Made by a program: the position numbers and the translations under genes. The notes beneath the pieces were generated by a model. It saw nothing but the letters and a program-made list of their open reading frames with translations, did no database searches and had not been told where the DNA came from. Below, piece by piece: positions 37,747 through 46,188 of a stretch of 64,000 bases of DNA; the first letter of the stretch is position 1; every line of letters begins with the position of its first letter. This DNA is from Bin87 sp965208015 (GTDB taxonomy: Bacteria > Chloroflexota > Dehalococcoidia > Lucifugimonadales > UBA3495). The DNA lies in the NCBI GenBank assembly GCA_965208015.1, contig CBDBNT010000003.1:248001-312000 (forward strand). The letters run 5' to 3'.

Positions 37747-38049
37747 TCAGGCCGAGGGCTCGCGGGCTTCGGGAAACGGAGAGCCGATGAAACGCAGGCT
37801 GGGCTGCGGCGGTTCCACGCGGGCGCTCATCCAGGCCTCTCCGTTGTCGTAGAAGCCGGCTTCGATGAGCACCTCCTCCAGAACGCCCATCTCCTCGCAG
37901 TCTTCGAGGTAGTCCGAAACCTGTCGTCGGAGGGCCGTGCGGGCGTCGTCCTGGGTATCTCCGTACGCCGTCACTTCAAGCTCCGGACACCGCGCTTCCC
38001 AACCCGAGGCGACCCGCGCGACTTCGATCTCGTAGATAATACGATCCAT
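37747..38049 (-). CDS. HicB-like small protein inserted between nuoC and nuoD
   Basis: This 100-residue protein has the HicB/UPF0150 pattern: IIYEIEVARVASGWEARCPE, LEVTAYGDTQDDARTALRRQ, then a helical acidic region. HicB proteins are antitoxin-like RNase-H-fold domains, but no HicA-like toxin lies beside it. The C-terminal DNA-binding part of full HicB is not recognisable. It follows the previous hypothetical gene by three bases. Confidence 0.6.
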   Translation of the reverse strand: MDRIIYEIEVARVASGWEARCPELEVTAYGDTQDDARTALRRQVSDYLEDCEEMGVLEEVLIEAGFYDNGEAWMSARVEPPQPSLRFIGSPFPEAREPSA

Positions 38050-38052
38050 GAA

Positions 38053-38547
38053 CTACCCGCGAAAAGTGTATACGCTTACGCTGGTTTCCCATTCGACATC
38101 GTAAGCTCTATCGGCCGGCAGGGGGCGGCTGGTTACCATGTCGGAGCGGCGCCGGTCTGCCTCCGTCGGGTCAACAAACTGCAAGGTAACCTCAGTCTCT
38201 TCGGAAAGGCCCTCAACGCCCAATGAATCCGCCAGTTTGCCGGCGGTATCCTGCCGTTCCAGCCAGCTGCGCATCGCCCTGACCAAATCGTCTTGCGCCT
38301 GAGGCGCTGTACTGCCTCTGCCTTTCAATTCCATACCGTTCACCACGGCTATGAACGGATTGCCATCCGAATCTTCGAGTTCCAGGCCGTCCATGATTGC
38401 CGCGAACTCGCTTCCCTCCGGGATCACGTGAGCCGTTAACTTAACGCTATCAGTCGCCGCGGTTAAGCGCCGCTCATTGTCAGCGGCGAGATAGACCGTG
38501 AACCCTTCGGGAGCATCGTCGTTTTGGTTTTGATGGTTTACTGGCAT
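38053..38547 (-). CDS. Hypothetical protein between nuoC and nuoD
   Basis: This 164-residue protein starts at ATG 38547, which has GGGAG six bases upstream. It is Asp/Glu-rich with no signal or membrane segment. A central stretch (ELKGRGSTAPQAQDDLVRAM then RSWLERQDTAGKLADSLGV) looks faintly like the helical part of HicB-type domains, and the next gene is HicB-like, so the two may form a small module. Function is unknown. Confidence 0.6.
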   Translation of the reverse strand: MPVNHQNQNDDAPEGFTVYLAADNERRLTAATDSVKLTAHVIPEGSEFAAIMDGLELEDSDGNPFIAVVNGMELKGRGSTAPQAQDDLVRAMRSWLERQDTAGKLADSLGVEGLSEETEVTLQFVDPTEADRRRSDMVTSRPLPADRAYDVEWETSVSVYTFRG

Positions 38548-38557
38548 CAGAAGCTCC

Positions 38558-39088
38558 CTAAAACTCCCGGTACTCGTAAAAGTCATAGGATTTGCGTCCG
38601 GGGAACCCGTCGAATTCCGGATACAGGAGCAAGGGGGACAGGTCGGGATGGCCGTCGAACGCCACGCCGAACAGGTCGTGCGCCTCGCGCTCGTACCAGT
38701 CCGCCGCCGGCCAGACCGCGCACACCGATGGCAGGACGGGACTGGCGTAGGACACTTCGGTCTTCACCACCAGCGATTGCTCCCGGGCCAGGGACTGGAG
38801 GAAGTAGACCAGCTCGAAACGCTCCTCGTAGTCCACGCACGCCAGGCACAGCAGCATTCGGCAATCCAGGGACACATCGTCCCGGCAGGCAGCGCAGGCC
38901 GAATCGATGTCGGCAGCAGGCACAGTCACCTGCGGTAAATCGCCCAAAGCACCGGGTACCGGGGAGTAGTCAGCCAGAACGGTCACGGCGCGGTCCAGGG
39001 TTTCGCGCCGGGCGGGCGCCAACAACTCGATGGGATCTGGCGGCGGCTCCGCTTCCGCCTCGGGGGCGTTACGCCGAGGCCGCGGCAC
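38558..39088 (-). CDS. nuoC: NADH-quinone oxidoreductase subunit C
   Basis: This 176-residue 30-kDa-type subunit has LVYFLQSLAREQSLVVKTEV, the signature region VWPAADWYEREAHDLFGVAF, and DGHPDLSPLLLYPEFDGFPG. Its first 20 codons overlap the end of nuoB by 20 bases. The N-terminus is Pro/Glu-rich, and an internal Cys-rich segment (CAACRDDVSLDCRMLLCLAC) replaces the usual sequence, which is unusual. Confidence 0.94.
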   Translation of the reverse strand: MPRPRRNAPEAEAEPPPDPIELLAPARRETLDRAVTVLADYSPVPGALGDLPQVTVPAADIDSACAACRDDVSLDCRMLLCLACVDYEERFELVYFLQSLAREQSLVVKTEVSYASPVLPSVCAVWPAADWYEREAHDLFGVAFDGHPDLSPLLLYPEFDGFPGRKSYDFYEYREF

Positions 39089-39692
39089 TGCCGTCTCCCG
39101 CGTCGGCCATGATCTTTTCCTGGAGTTTCAATATGCCGTACAGCAGCGCTTCCGGTCGTGGCGGGCATCCGGGCACGTACACGTCCACGGGGATGATGTG
39201 ATCGACGCCCATCACCACGGAGTAAGATCGGTAGTAGGGGCCGCCGTTGGTGGCGCAACTCCCCATGGCGATGACCCATTTCGGTTCCGGCATCTGCTCG
39301 TAGAGCAAGCGGATGGGCTCGGCCATCTTCTTGACTACGGTGCCGGCAACAATCATGACATCAGATTGCCGGGGCGACGGCCAGGTCACCACGCCGAAGC
39401 GGTCGAAATCGTGGTGGGCCATGTACGTGGAGATCATCTCGATGGCGCAGCAGGCCAATCCAAAGCTCAGCGTCCACAGCGATGACTTGCGCGCCATGGC
39501 GAAAAGCTGCTCGGTGGTGGTCGTGATGACGCCGGGCACCCGCCCCTCTGTGGCCTGGTTGAGCAGGCTCGGGCCGGGTCGATTTCCGGCGCCCAGGACG
39601 ATTTCGGTGGCGCGGGGCGGCAAGGCCAAAGGAGAATTCGCCGGTTCCGCCGAGAGGCCACCGGACGCTGCGGATGGGTTTACTTCTGCCAA
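39069..39692 (-). CDS. nuoB: NADH-quinone oxidoreductase subunit B
   Basis: This 207-residue PSST subunit carries cluster N2. Its ligands are in LSFGLACCAIEM (tandem Cys), GSCATNGGPYY and VYVPGCPPRPEALLYG. The start is best placed at TTG 39692, which has AGGGGG about eight bases upstream and overlaps the end of nuoA by 13 bases; no ATG exists before the conserved core. The first 55 residues are a poorly conserved Ala/Pro-rich extension. Confidence 0.93.
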   Translation of the reverse strand: MAEVNPSAASGGLSAEPANSPLALPPRATEIVLGAGNRPGPSLLNQATEGRVPGVITTTTEQLFAMARKSSLWTLSFGLACCAIEMISTYMAHHDFDRFGVVTWPSPRQSDVMIVAGTVVKKMAEPIRLLYEQMPEPKWVIAMGSCATNGGPYYRSYSVVMGVDHIIPVDVYVPGCPPRPEALLYGILKLQEKIMADAGDGSAAASA

Positions 39693-40093
39693 TCCAGGAC
39701 CCCCTTGCGCCAGCCGTAGATGATGGCGAAGAACAGCATCGCCAGGAACAGCAGCATGGCATAGAACGGTATCGGGTTGCCGGCGGCTTTTTCCTGTATG
39801 AACACCACGGCCCACGGGAAAAGGAATACCGCTTCCACGTCGAATATCAGGAACAGGATGGCGAAGATGTAGAAGCGGATGTTGATGTTCGACCACGCAA
39901 AGGGCGTCGGTGGTATCCCGCACTCGTAGGTCGTCAGCTTGACGGCCGAACGGCGCCGCGCTGACAGCAACTGCGATCCCGCGAACATTGCGCCGATGGC
40001 AGCCAGCGCGATGACGACGGCGATCACGACCGCCAACCAGTTTCCGGCGTAGTCGGCCGGGTTAAAGGTTTGGAGCAGCATCGGGCTAAACAT
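39680..40093 (-). CDS. nuoA: NADH-quinone oxidoreductase subunit A
   Basis: This 137-residue protein has three transmembrane helices and the conserved loop KLTTYECGIPPTPFAWSNIN followed by RFYIFAILFLIFDVEAVFLF (Asp-Val-Glu). It is the first gene of the nuo operon. The start at 40093 or 40081 (MLLQ) cannot be separated; no strong ribosome-binding site is seen for either. Confidence 0.96.
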   Translation of the reverse strand: MFSPMLLQTFNPADYAGNWLAVVIAVVIALAAIGAMFAGSQLLSARRRSAVKLTTYECGIPPTPFAWSNINIRFYIFAILFLIFDVEAVFLFPWAVVFIQEKAAGNPIPFYAMLLFLAMLFFAIIYGWRKGVLDWQK

Positions 40094-40153
40094 GGCGAGT
40101 TCGAAAATCTCAGGTTCGGGGCCGATTCATCCTAACAACGGCCCTAACCAGTG

Positions 40154-41305
40154 TCAATTGAGGCCCTGGATCTCCCGGATCGCCGTCGAAGACAGGTCGC
40201 GGCGGAAGTCGGCTTCGGGTATTTCCGCAAACATGGGGCGGAACCCGTCCGGGATGTCCACGTCCGAGAGCGACCGGAAGGCGCCGCCGTCATCGGTGCG
40301 CCCCCCCACGGCGAAACGGCTGCCGCGCCCCCACATTTCCGCCAGGGCCTGCAACATTGCGGTTTGAGAGTCGCTGTAGTATCGGGGTTGGATCAACCGG
40401 GTCACGGTGTCCCACCCGATGGCGAATCCGCACCCGGGAAACAGCTCCGACTTCTTGACGAAGGTCTCGGCCCGGGTGAGCACCACCGTGCCCACGCCTG
40501 GGAACTGCTCCAGGCGGCGGTATACCTCTGCGGCGGCCAGGGGCGGCTTGTCCACGTTGGACACCGAAAGTTCGTAGGCAACCGGAACGCCCAGGATGTT
40601 GCTGGACACCTCCGCCAGTTCAGTGTGACCGGCATGCAGGGGGTTGAAAGAGCCGGGAAGCAGGGCCTGCGGCGCGTCTCCGTCCACCACCATCCGTCCG
40701 TCGGGATGAACCGTGACCCAACGGGCGTCGCTGTCCAGCAGGCGTCGCACTGGGTCGGCGTGCCGCATCGTTTCTGTCTCAAGGCGCTCGGAAGATGCGA
40801 GTCCCAAGTCAAGCTCCGCCGAAACGCCGCAGGCGCGGGCAATGGCGAAAATGACCAGCCGGCTGACCACGTCCTCTTCGCCGGCGCGGTCCCGCAGACC
40901 CTTTTCGAGCACCACGGCGTCGGTAGTCGCCATGTCATCGTCCCAAGTGGCGATGAACGCGCGGTGATCACCGCGCTTGGTGCGGTCTGTGGCAATGGTA
41001 GCGGTGCACGCCAGCCCGACGATGGGCGCGTCCTGCTCGCGCAGCGTCATACCCCGAGCCCACGCCGCCCGGGCCATCCGCCGCGCGGTGTCAGCGGAGA
41101 CAGTCTGCTCAGGAGCGTATCCGCCGAGAAAGTCGGTCATCGCCAGGTATCCGTAGGGTACCCGGGTCTCCAGGACGGTGCGCGACGCTCCGCCGACCCC
41201 GAGCAGCCAGGCGAGGGCGTAGTTTCCGGCGCCGGCAACGGCCAGTACCGATTGCTGCGGCGTGTCGTGGATGCGGGCTACGATTTCAGCAATATCAGCA
41301 TCCAT
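40154..41305 (-). CDS. CinA-C-like domain fused to nucleotidyltransferase domain
   Basis: The protein is 383 residues from Met 41305. The first half (about 1-165) resembles the CinA C-terminal (PncC, NMN amidase) domain: TVSADTARRMARAAWARGMT, IVGLACTATIATDRTKRGDH. However, the catalytic ESCTGG-type loop is replaced by VAGAGNYALAWLLGVGGAS. The second half is a HxGH nucleotidylyltransferase: ALLPGSFNPLHAGHTELAEV (about 222-241) and, near the C-terminus, LSSTAIREIQ (ISSTxIR). The latter half matches NMN/nicotinate-mononucleotide adenylyltransferase-type enzymes. A role in NAD salvage or repair is inferred. The start overlaps the next upstream gene. Confidence 0.8.
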   Translation of the reverse strand: MDADIAEIVARIHDTPQQSVLAVAGAGNYALAWLLGVGGASRTVLETRVPYGYLAMTDFLGGYAPEQTVSADTARRMARAAWARGMTLREQDAPIVGLACTATIATDRTKRGDHRAFIATWDDDMATTDAVVLEKGLRDRAGEEDVVSRLVIFAIARACGVSAELDLGLASSERLETETMRHADPVRRLLDSDARWVTVHPDGRMVVDGDAPQALLPGSFNPLHAGHTELAEVSSNILGVPVAYELSVSNVDKPPLAAAEVYRRLEQFPGVGTVVLTRAETFVKKSELFPGCGFAIGWDTVTRLIQPRYYSDSQTAMLQALAEMWGRGSRFAVGGRTDDGGAFRSLSDVDIPDGFRPMFAEIPEADFRRDLSSTAIREIQGLN

Positions 41306-41702
41306 GTTGTGGCTCACTCTCATCGCTCTTGCCGTCCAGGAAGTCGATAGCTTCCTGCGGCAGCGTCACTCCCAGCCGACGCAGCTCTTCACGCAAAGTT
41401 TCACGCTCCTGACGGCGGCCCTCACGCCGCCCCTCGTCAAGCCACCTTTGCCGGCGTTTGGCCCGGATTTCCGACATCTTCTCAAACATTTTGCGCGCTC
41501 CGTCAAACAGGCCTGCCAGCGGTATCACCAGAGCCCAGTACAACCTGGTTGCTGCAATCTCGAAGTAGACGAACGCCCGGTGATCCGAACCGGCAAATTC
41601 AGCCAGGATCGCTACGCTGGCGCAGCCCACCAACAGGAATCCGGCGATTTGCCAATGAATACCGCGGTCAACCAATTCGCTAGGCAGATCCGATGAACGC
41701 AT
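41295..41702 (-). CDS. Hypothetical two-TM protein with basic/acidic tail
   Basis: This 135-residue protein has hydrophobic segments near residues 17-37 and 46-65. A highly charged cytoplasmic tail follows (KMFEKMSEIRAKRRQRWLDE, then GRREGRRQERETLREELRR) and is probably coiled coil. It resembles in layout the hypothetical protein at 46189-46659. The stop overlaps the start of the CinA-like gene. No function can be given. Confidence 0.55.
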   Translation of the reverse strand: MRSSDLPSELVDRGIHWQIAGFLLVGCASVAILAEFAGSDHRAFVYFEIAATRLYWALVIPLAGLFDGARKMFEKMSEIRAKRRQRWLDEGRREGRRQERETLREELRRLGVTLPQEAIDFLDGKSDESEPQHGC

Positions 41703-41720
41703 TGTAGCATTCCGGCGGCA

Positions 41721-42326
41721 TCAGAGAGCTGGGCGACCTGACCGCGCAGCCGGATCAATCGCGCCCATAGTGCTCAGTGAAACGTCGATCTCCCCGGCAA
41801 TCTTGCGGTCCCATTCGTCGGCCCACCGGCGGGGCAGGCGCGGTCTGGTCTCCCGCCAGGTCATGCGCTCGCCGCCGTTGGTCCGGGCGGCCACGGCTTC
41901 CACCAGGAATGCGGTCATGTCGCCGCCGTCCATGGCGTTGACCACCCGGCAATCGAGGAAACCGAAGCATCCATCGAGCAGGGGGCTGCCCGTTGCGCCG
42001 GGGGTATAGCTCACGCCCTCAAGCTTGTCTCCGTCGCGACCGGAGTGCATGCCCAACTCCCAGATGAGCGGCAGTTGAGATCTCTCCAGGAAGTTGATTG
42101 CCAGGACGCCGCTGGACGAGATCAGTCCGTGGGTATAGTTGGTGTGGTAGATCTGGACGATCAGCCGCGGGCGCTGGGGAACGATGGACGCGGCAGTGAT
42201 GGCCACGGCGATCTGCGCGTTGCTGACGTCCCCCGCGCGGGTCGAGATTGCCGCCAGCGGAGCGCTGAGGCCGCCCAGCAGCGGTCCCACCTCGGCAGGG
42301 TCAAGATCCGGAGCAGAATGAGCCAT
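41721..42326 (-). CDS. Flavin reductase-like FMN-binding split-barrel protein
   Basis: This 201-residue protein has the flavin-reductase-like pattern: PLAAISTRAGDVSNAQIAVA, ITAASIVPQRPRLIVQIYHT, and GVLAINFLERSQLPLIWELG. Such proteins bind FMN and reduce it with NAD(P)H or act as oxygenase partners. The C-terminus has an Arg/Trp-rich segment. A luciferase-like monooxygenase is encoded 7 kb away, but nothing ties the two directly. Confidence 0.78.
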   Translation of the reverse strand: MAHSAPDLDPAEVGPLLGGLSAPLAAISTRAGDVSNAQIAVAITAASIVPQRPRLIVQIYHTNYTHGLISSSGVLAINFLERSQLPLIWELGMHSGRDGDKLEGVSYTPGATGSPLLDGCFGFLDCRVVNAMDGGDMTAFLVEAVAARTNGGERMTWRETRPRLPRRWADEWDRKIAGEIDVSLSTMGAIDPAARSGRPAL

Positions 42327-42353
42327 TGCATACCGTGGAGTCGCAAAGGACTG

Positions 42354-43397
42354 CTACCAGTCGGGGTGAGTATCCGCAGCATCGCTGACGGTCAGCCGCA
42401 TCTGGCCGGTGCCGTCCGCGTTCATGTACAGGATCTCGGCGTTGCCAAATGCGTAAGAAACGAACGCTATGCGATCCTCGCCTGCTGCCCAAACCGGGGC
42501 CAGATCGTCTTCCGCGTTATGCGTCAACTGGCGCCGTTCCGAACCGTCCACCAGCACGGAGAATATCTCCGACTGGTCGTCAAACTGCACCACGAACGCC
42601 AGCCGCCGACCGTCGTCTGACCAGGCGACCGAAAACTCGTCGCGCTCATCATCGGATACGGCAACCTCGTCGGTGTCGTCGGTCCAGTTGTCCGACTTGG
42701 TTGGTCGGAGAACATAGACATCACGGGCGCCATCGGCGCTGCGCAGGAAGGCTATCCTGTCGCCCTTGGGCGACCAGACCGGGTCCGAGTCGGGCCCGTC
42801 AGTCAATTCGATGCGGTCGACTCCATTCGGGTTGCGCAGGAACAGTCCATCCTTTCCATGCTCGGTGAAGATCAGCCACTCCCCGTCCGGTGACCAGTCA
42901 CCGACCAGTTCCCGTTCGGAGGTGAGAGTCAGTCTCGTCTTCTGTCCGCCCTCCAGCGCCACCATGTAGATGTCGAGGTCGCCGTCGTCGTCCGACACGT
43001 ATGCGATCCGGTCCGACTGGGGAGCCCAGATCGGTGGCTGATTGGCGTCCACGTTCGAAACCAGGGTAGTGACCCCTTCGCTGTCTACGTCGTACAGCAT
43101 CAACTCGGTCTTGTTGCCGTCCGATATCCAGGCGATTTTAGTATGGTCCGGCGACCACCGCGGCATCTTTGCGTCCGCGCTCAAGGACGAAATGCGTGAT
43201 GCTTCGTCGTCACCGGGCTGCTGAACCCAAGCCTGGGCGCCGTCATCATCCGATACTACGTACGCGATAGCCGGCAGATCACCGCCAAACAGGTTGCCGA
43301 CAAAACATCCACCCAGGGACAATGCCACGGCTAAACAGAAAGTCAGGCACAAAAAACGGGAATTGCCCGCGACCAGTCCCATCAACGTTCTTTCCAA
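42354..43397 (-). CDS. TolB-like beta-propeller lipoprotein (PD40 repeats)
   Basis: This 347-residue protein has a signal peptide ending in a lipobox (LSLGGC, Cys about 31). It is followed by six or so WD40-like/PD40 repeats with the W-SPDG-x-x-I/LAF pattern: MPRWSPDHTKIAWISDG, PIWAPQSDRIAYVSDDDGDL, GDWSPDGEWLIFTEHG, PVWSPKGDRIAFLRSADGAR, VAWSDDGRRLAFVVQ, PVWAAGEDRIAFVSY. It is an outer-face scaffold or sensor of unknown partner. A TATAAT on the minus strand (43426-43421) lies 24 bases before the ATG. Confidence 0.87.
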   Translation of the reverse strand: MERTLMGLVAGNSRFLCLTFCLAVALSLGGCFVGNLFGGDLPAIAYVVSDDDGAQAWVQQPGDDEASRISSLSADAKMPRWSPDHTKIAWISDGNKTELMLYDVDSEGVTTLVSNVDANQPPIWAPQSDRIAYVSDDDGDLDIYMVALEGGQKTRLTLTSERELVGDWSPDGEWLIFTEHGKDGLFLRNPNGVDRIELTDGPDSDPVWSPKGDRIAFLRSADGARDVYVLRPTKSDNWTDDTDEVAVSDDERDEFSVAWSDDGRRLAFVVQFDDQSEIFSVLVDGSERRQLTHNAEDDLAPVWAAGEDRIAFVSYAFGNAEILYMNADGTGQMRLTVSDAADTHPDW

Positions 43398-43420
43398 ATC
43401 GAGCTTATTGACTGGCGCCG

Positions 43421-43426
43421 ATTATA
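43421..43426 (-). promoter_or_regulatory. -10 element for the TolB-like gene
   Basis: A perfect TATAAT on the minus strand lies 24 bases upstream of the start codon. A -35 match is not clear. Confidence 0.4.
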
Positions 43427-43593
43427 TCGCAGCGAACCGGCTGTGCATCCGGCGTCCTCTGACCGGTTACGCGGTTTATGTTTCTTGACATCGGCTGGAG
43501 CCCAAATTAGCATCGCTCCACCGCAGCAACATCCCGGCGCCGTTGACGGGCCGCCCGGTCCACTGCGCATTTGGCAAAAGTGAGAGGTCGATC

Positions 43594-44847
43594 ATGCTGG
43601 CAATAGTTGGAGGGAATCTCATCGACGGCTCGGGCGGTCCCGTGGTGGAGAATGCCGCGGTGCTGATCGACAGCGACCGCATCGTGGAGGTTGGTCCTCG
43701 GGCGGCGGTGCCCATCCCCGAAGGGGCCGAGGTGCTGGACGCTGGCGGCCACACGATAATGCCCGGCCTTATCGACGTGCACGATCACCTGGCCTCCGGT
43801 GGATACGGTCTGACCGGCCGTTGGGGCATGGACGAACCGCTGTCGCTGTTCAACATCCGCACCGCCCAGGTCATCGAAGACACGCTGGCGGCCGGCTACA
43901 CCACGGTGCGCGATGCTGGTGGCTTGGACGCCGGCTTCAAGATGGCCGTGGAACAGGGATTGATCAAGGGACCGCGCCTTATCATCTCGGTCAACATCAT
44001 GTCCCCCACCGGCGGCATCGAGGACAAGGTTAGCGGCAGCGGCCACCGCAAGGTCATCCTGGGACACGACCCACTGTCGCCGGATGGAGTTGCCGACGGC
44101 GCGGAGGGTGTGCGGGCCAAGGTTCGCGAGCTGGTGCGGTGTGGTGCCGACCAGATCAAATTCGCGACCACCGGCGGCGCTTCCGGTCGCCCTGGCAACG
44201 GGCCGCTGGACCAGGCCTATGCGCTGGACGAGGCCAAGGCGCTGGTTGACGAGGCCGCGGCCCTGGGACGCAGCACCCTGTGCCACGCGGTGGGCGGCAC
44301 CGGCCTGCCCATCGCCATCAGGGCGGGCGCCGGCTCCATCGAGCACGGCTGCTACCTGGCCACCGACCCCGACATGCTGAAGATGATGGCCGACCAGGGC
44401 ACCTTCTTCACCCCAACTTTCGAGGTATACGATTTCCACAGCACGGTCAGCGCCCCCCACATCAGGGTGCGCGCGCAGGCTCTGATGGACATCCACATCC
44501 AAAGCACCGAACTCGCCATCAAGGAGGGGGTGCGCATCGTGGCCGGCACCGACGCAGGAGGCTTCGTCCACGGCGACAATGCTCGCGAGCTGGAGCTGAT
44601 GGTCGAGAAGGGCATGAGCACCATGCTGGCCATCCAGGCCGCCACCGGCTACGCCGCCGAGTGCTGCGGCATCGGCAAGGAGGTTGGCACCATCGAGGTC
44701 GGCAAGCAGGCCGACGTGCTGGTGGTGGACGGTGACCCGTTGCAGAACATATCGGTTCTCCGTGACCGCGAACGCCTGCTGCTGATCATGAAAGGCGGCG
44801 AGGCATACACCAACCGCTTGGCCGCGCGAGAGCTGCAGCCCGCCTAA
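43594..44847 (+). CDS. Metal-dependent amidohydrolase (imidazolonepropionase/prolidase-like)
   Basis: The enzyme is 417 residues from ATG 43594, which has GAGAGG upstream; the frame to 43543 is unsupported. It is a TIM-barrel amidohydrolase with the metal site HxH in GLIDVHDHLASGG (about 65-75). The bridging Lys is in DQIKFATTGGASG, further ligands are in CHAVGGTG and SIEHGCYL, and the catalytic Asp is in VAGTDAGGFVHGDN. The C-terminal IGKEVGTIEVGKQADVLVVD is the composite-domain signature. The family includes dipeptidases, lactonases and organophosphate-type hydrolases; substrate is unknown. Confidence 0.9.
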   Translation: MLAIVGGNLIDGSGGPVVENAAVLIDSDRIVEVGPRAAVPIPEGAEVLDAGGHTIMPGLIDVHDHLASGGYGLTGRWGMDEPLSLFNIRTAQVIEDTLAAGYTTVRDAGGLDAGFKMAVEQGLIKGPRLIISVNIMSPTGGIEDKVSGSGHRKVILGHDPLSPDGVADGAEGVRAKVRELVRCGADQIKFATTGGASGRPGNGPLDQAYALDEAKALVDEAAALGRSTLCHAVGGTGLPIAIRAGAGSIEHGCYLATDPDMLKMMADQGTFFTPTFEVYDFHSTVSAPHIRVRAQALMDIHIQSTELAIKEGVRIVAGTDAGGFVHGDNARELELMVEKGMSTMLAIQAATGYAAECCGIGKEVGTIEVGKQADVLVVDGDPLQNISVLRDRERLLLIMKGGEAYTNRLAARELQPA

Positions 44848-44876
44848 TCTCGTTTCGAGCTTACCCAAAGCACACT

Positions 44877-44912
44877 GGCGGCACGGGCGACTGTTACCGG
44901 CGCTGTGCCGCC
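44877..44912 (+). terminator. Inverted repeat between amidohydrolase and trmD
   Basis: GGCGGCAC (44877-44884) and GTGCCGCC (44905-44912) are a perfect 8-bp inverted repeat with a 20-base loop. It sits 29 bases after the amidohydrolase stop and 14 before the trmD start. It is followed by a C-run, not a U-run, so it could equally be a leader structure of trmD. Confidence 0.4.
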
Positions 44913-44926
44913 CCCCCGTTCCTTAG

Positions 44927-45682
44927 ATGCGCTTCACCGTCCTGACGCTGTTCCCGGATGCGTTCCGGTTCATCGAGGAGTACAGCGTTCTCGGACGGGC
45001 ACTGCGCAACGGGCTGGTTTCGCTGGAAACCATCGATATCCGCGATTTTGCGACAAACCGCCACGGCACCGCCGACGACTACCAGTTCGGGGGCGGTCCC
45101 GGCATGGTGATGAAACCGGACCCCGTGTTCGCCGCCGTGGAGGCTGCCTTGGCAAGCATTCCTGCCGCGGAACGCTCGGCGACACCCGTTGCCCTCACCT
45201 CTCCCCAAGGCGACATTCTCAACCAGGACCTGGTGAACGAGTTTGCCGGCGCGCCGGGCATGATCCTCATCTGCGGGCACTACGCCGGCGTAGACGAGCG
45301 CATTCGGGAGGGTTTGATCACCCACGAGGTTTCCATCGGCGACTACGTCCTGACCGGAGGCGAATTGGCGGCCATGGTCATCATCGACGCGGTTTCCCGC
45401 TTTGTCCCGGATGTAGTGGGCTCAGCGGAGAACGTTGAGCACGACAGCATCACCTCGGGTTTGTTGCAGCATCCCTTGTACACGCGCCCTGCCGAGTTCC
45501 AGGGCATGCCTGTGCCCGAAATCCTGAGGTCCGGGAACCACGCCGACATCGAGCGTTGGCGGCGGCGGCAATCCCTGGAGCGGACGCTGCGCCGGCGCCC
45601 GGACCTGCTCGACAGGGCGTTGCTGACCAATTCCGACCGGGTTTTTCTGGCCAGCCTGGGATGGAGCGGAACGCCAGACTGA
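44927..45682 (+). CDS. trmD: tRNA (guanine-37-N1)-methyltransferase
   Basis: This 251-residue SPOUT-class enzyme methylates G37 of tRNAs with G36. Present are the start FTVLTLFPDAFRFIEEYSVL, DYQFGGGPGMVMKPDPVFAA, the trefoil-knot SAM loops CGHYAGVDERI and EVSIGDYVLTGGELAAMVII, VPDVVGSAENVEHDS and LLQHPLYTRPAEFQGMPVPE. There is no obvious Shine-Dalgarno. It is followed after one base by a thioesterase gene; the usual rimM/rplS neighbours are absent. Confidence 0.97.
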   Translation: MRFTVLTLFPDAFRFIEEYSVLGRALRNGLVSLETIDIRDFATNRHGTADDYQFGGGPGMVMKPDPVFAAVEAALASIPAAERSATPVALTSPQGDILNQDLVNEFAGAPGMILICGHYAGVDERIREGLITHEVSIGDYVLTGGELAAMVIIDAVSRFVPDVVGSAENVEHDSITSGLLQHPLYTRPAEFQGMPVPEILRSGNHADIERWRRRQSLERTLRRRPDLLDRALLTNSDRVFLASLGWSGTPD

Positions 45683-45683
45683 T

Positions 45684-46178
45684 ATGATGCAACTGCGCTC
45701 CGACTACCGGTTCGGCATCGACGTCCGCGTGCGCTGGCAGGAATGCGACGCCCAGGGCATCGCGTTCAACGGCAGCTACCTCGGCTGGCTGGAAATCGCC
45801 CAGGCAGAGTATTTCCGCAACCTCGGGTTCAGCATCTACCGCGTCGCCTCAGCCGGATACTTCGACAGCGCCGTGGCCAAAGTGACCATCGAGTACAAGG
45901 CGCCGGTGCGGGTGGACGAGATGCTGGACCTGCGGGCCCGGGTCGCTCGCATCGGCAACACCAGCATTGCGCTGGAAGTCGCAATCTTCGCGGCGGACGG
46001 GTCTTCCGACAACGCCCCTCTCACCACTATAGAAGCGATTTACGTCGGGTTCCACGCGGATACCGGCAGGACCCGGCGCGTCCCCGATGCGATCCGGGAA
46101 TTGGTGGACAGCTGGGAATCCGCCGGCGAGGTTCTATCCCTGGACAGGTTCCCGGAGCTCGCCGCGGCCCAGAGATAA
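45684..46178 (+). CDS. YbgC/4HBT-family acyl-CoA thioesterase
   Basis: This 164-residue HotDog-fold protein has the catalytic Asp motif VRWQECDAQGIAFNGSYLGW (Asp near residue 20), the central helix ending EYFRNLGFS, and YKAPVRVDEMLDLRARVARI. It hydrolyses acyl-CoA thioesters. It begins one base after the trmD stop, so the two genes share an mRNA. Substrate chain length is unknown. Confidence 0.88.
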   Translation: MMQLRSDYRFGIDVRVRWQECDAQGIAFNGSYLGWLEIAQAEYFRNLGFSIYRVASAGYFDSAVAKVTIEYKAPVRVDEMLDLRARVARIGNTSIALEVAIFAADGSSDNAPLTTIEAIYVGFHADTGRTRRVPDAIRELVDSWESAGEVLSLDRFPELAAAQR

Positions 46179-46188
46179 CGGCGAAGCG

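Noticed and set aside
37747..38547. Complete HicAB toxin-antitoxin system
   Set aside because: Only HicB-like sequence is seen; neither neighbour resembles the small HicA dsRBD-like toxin.
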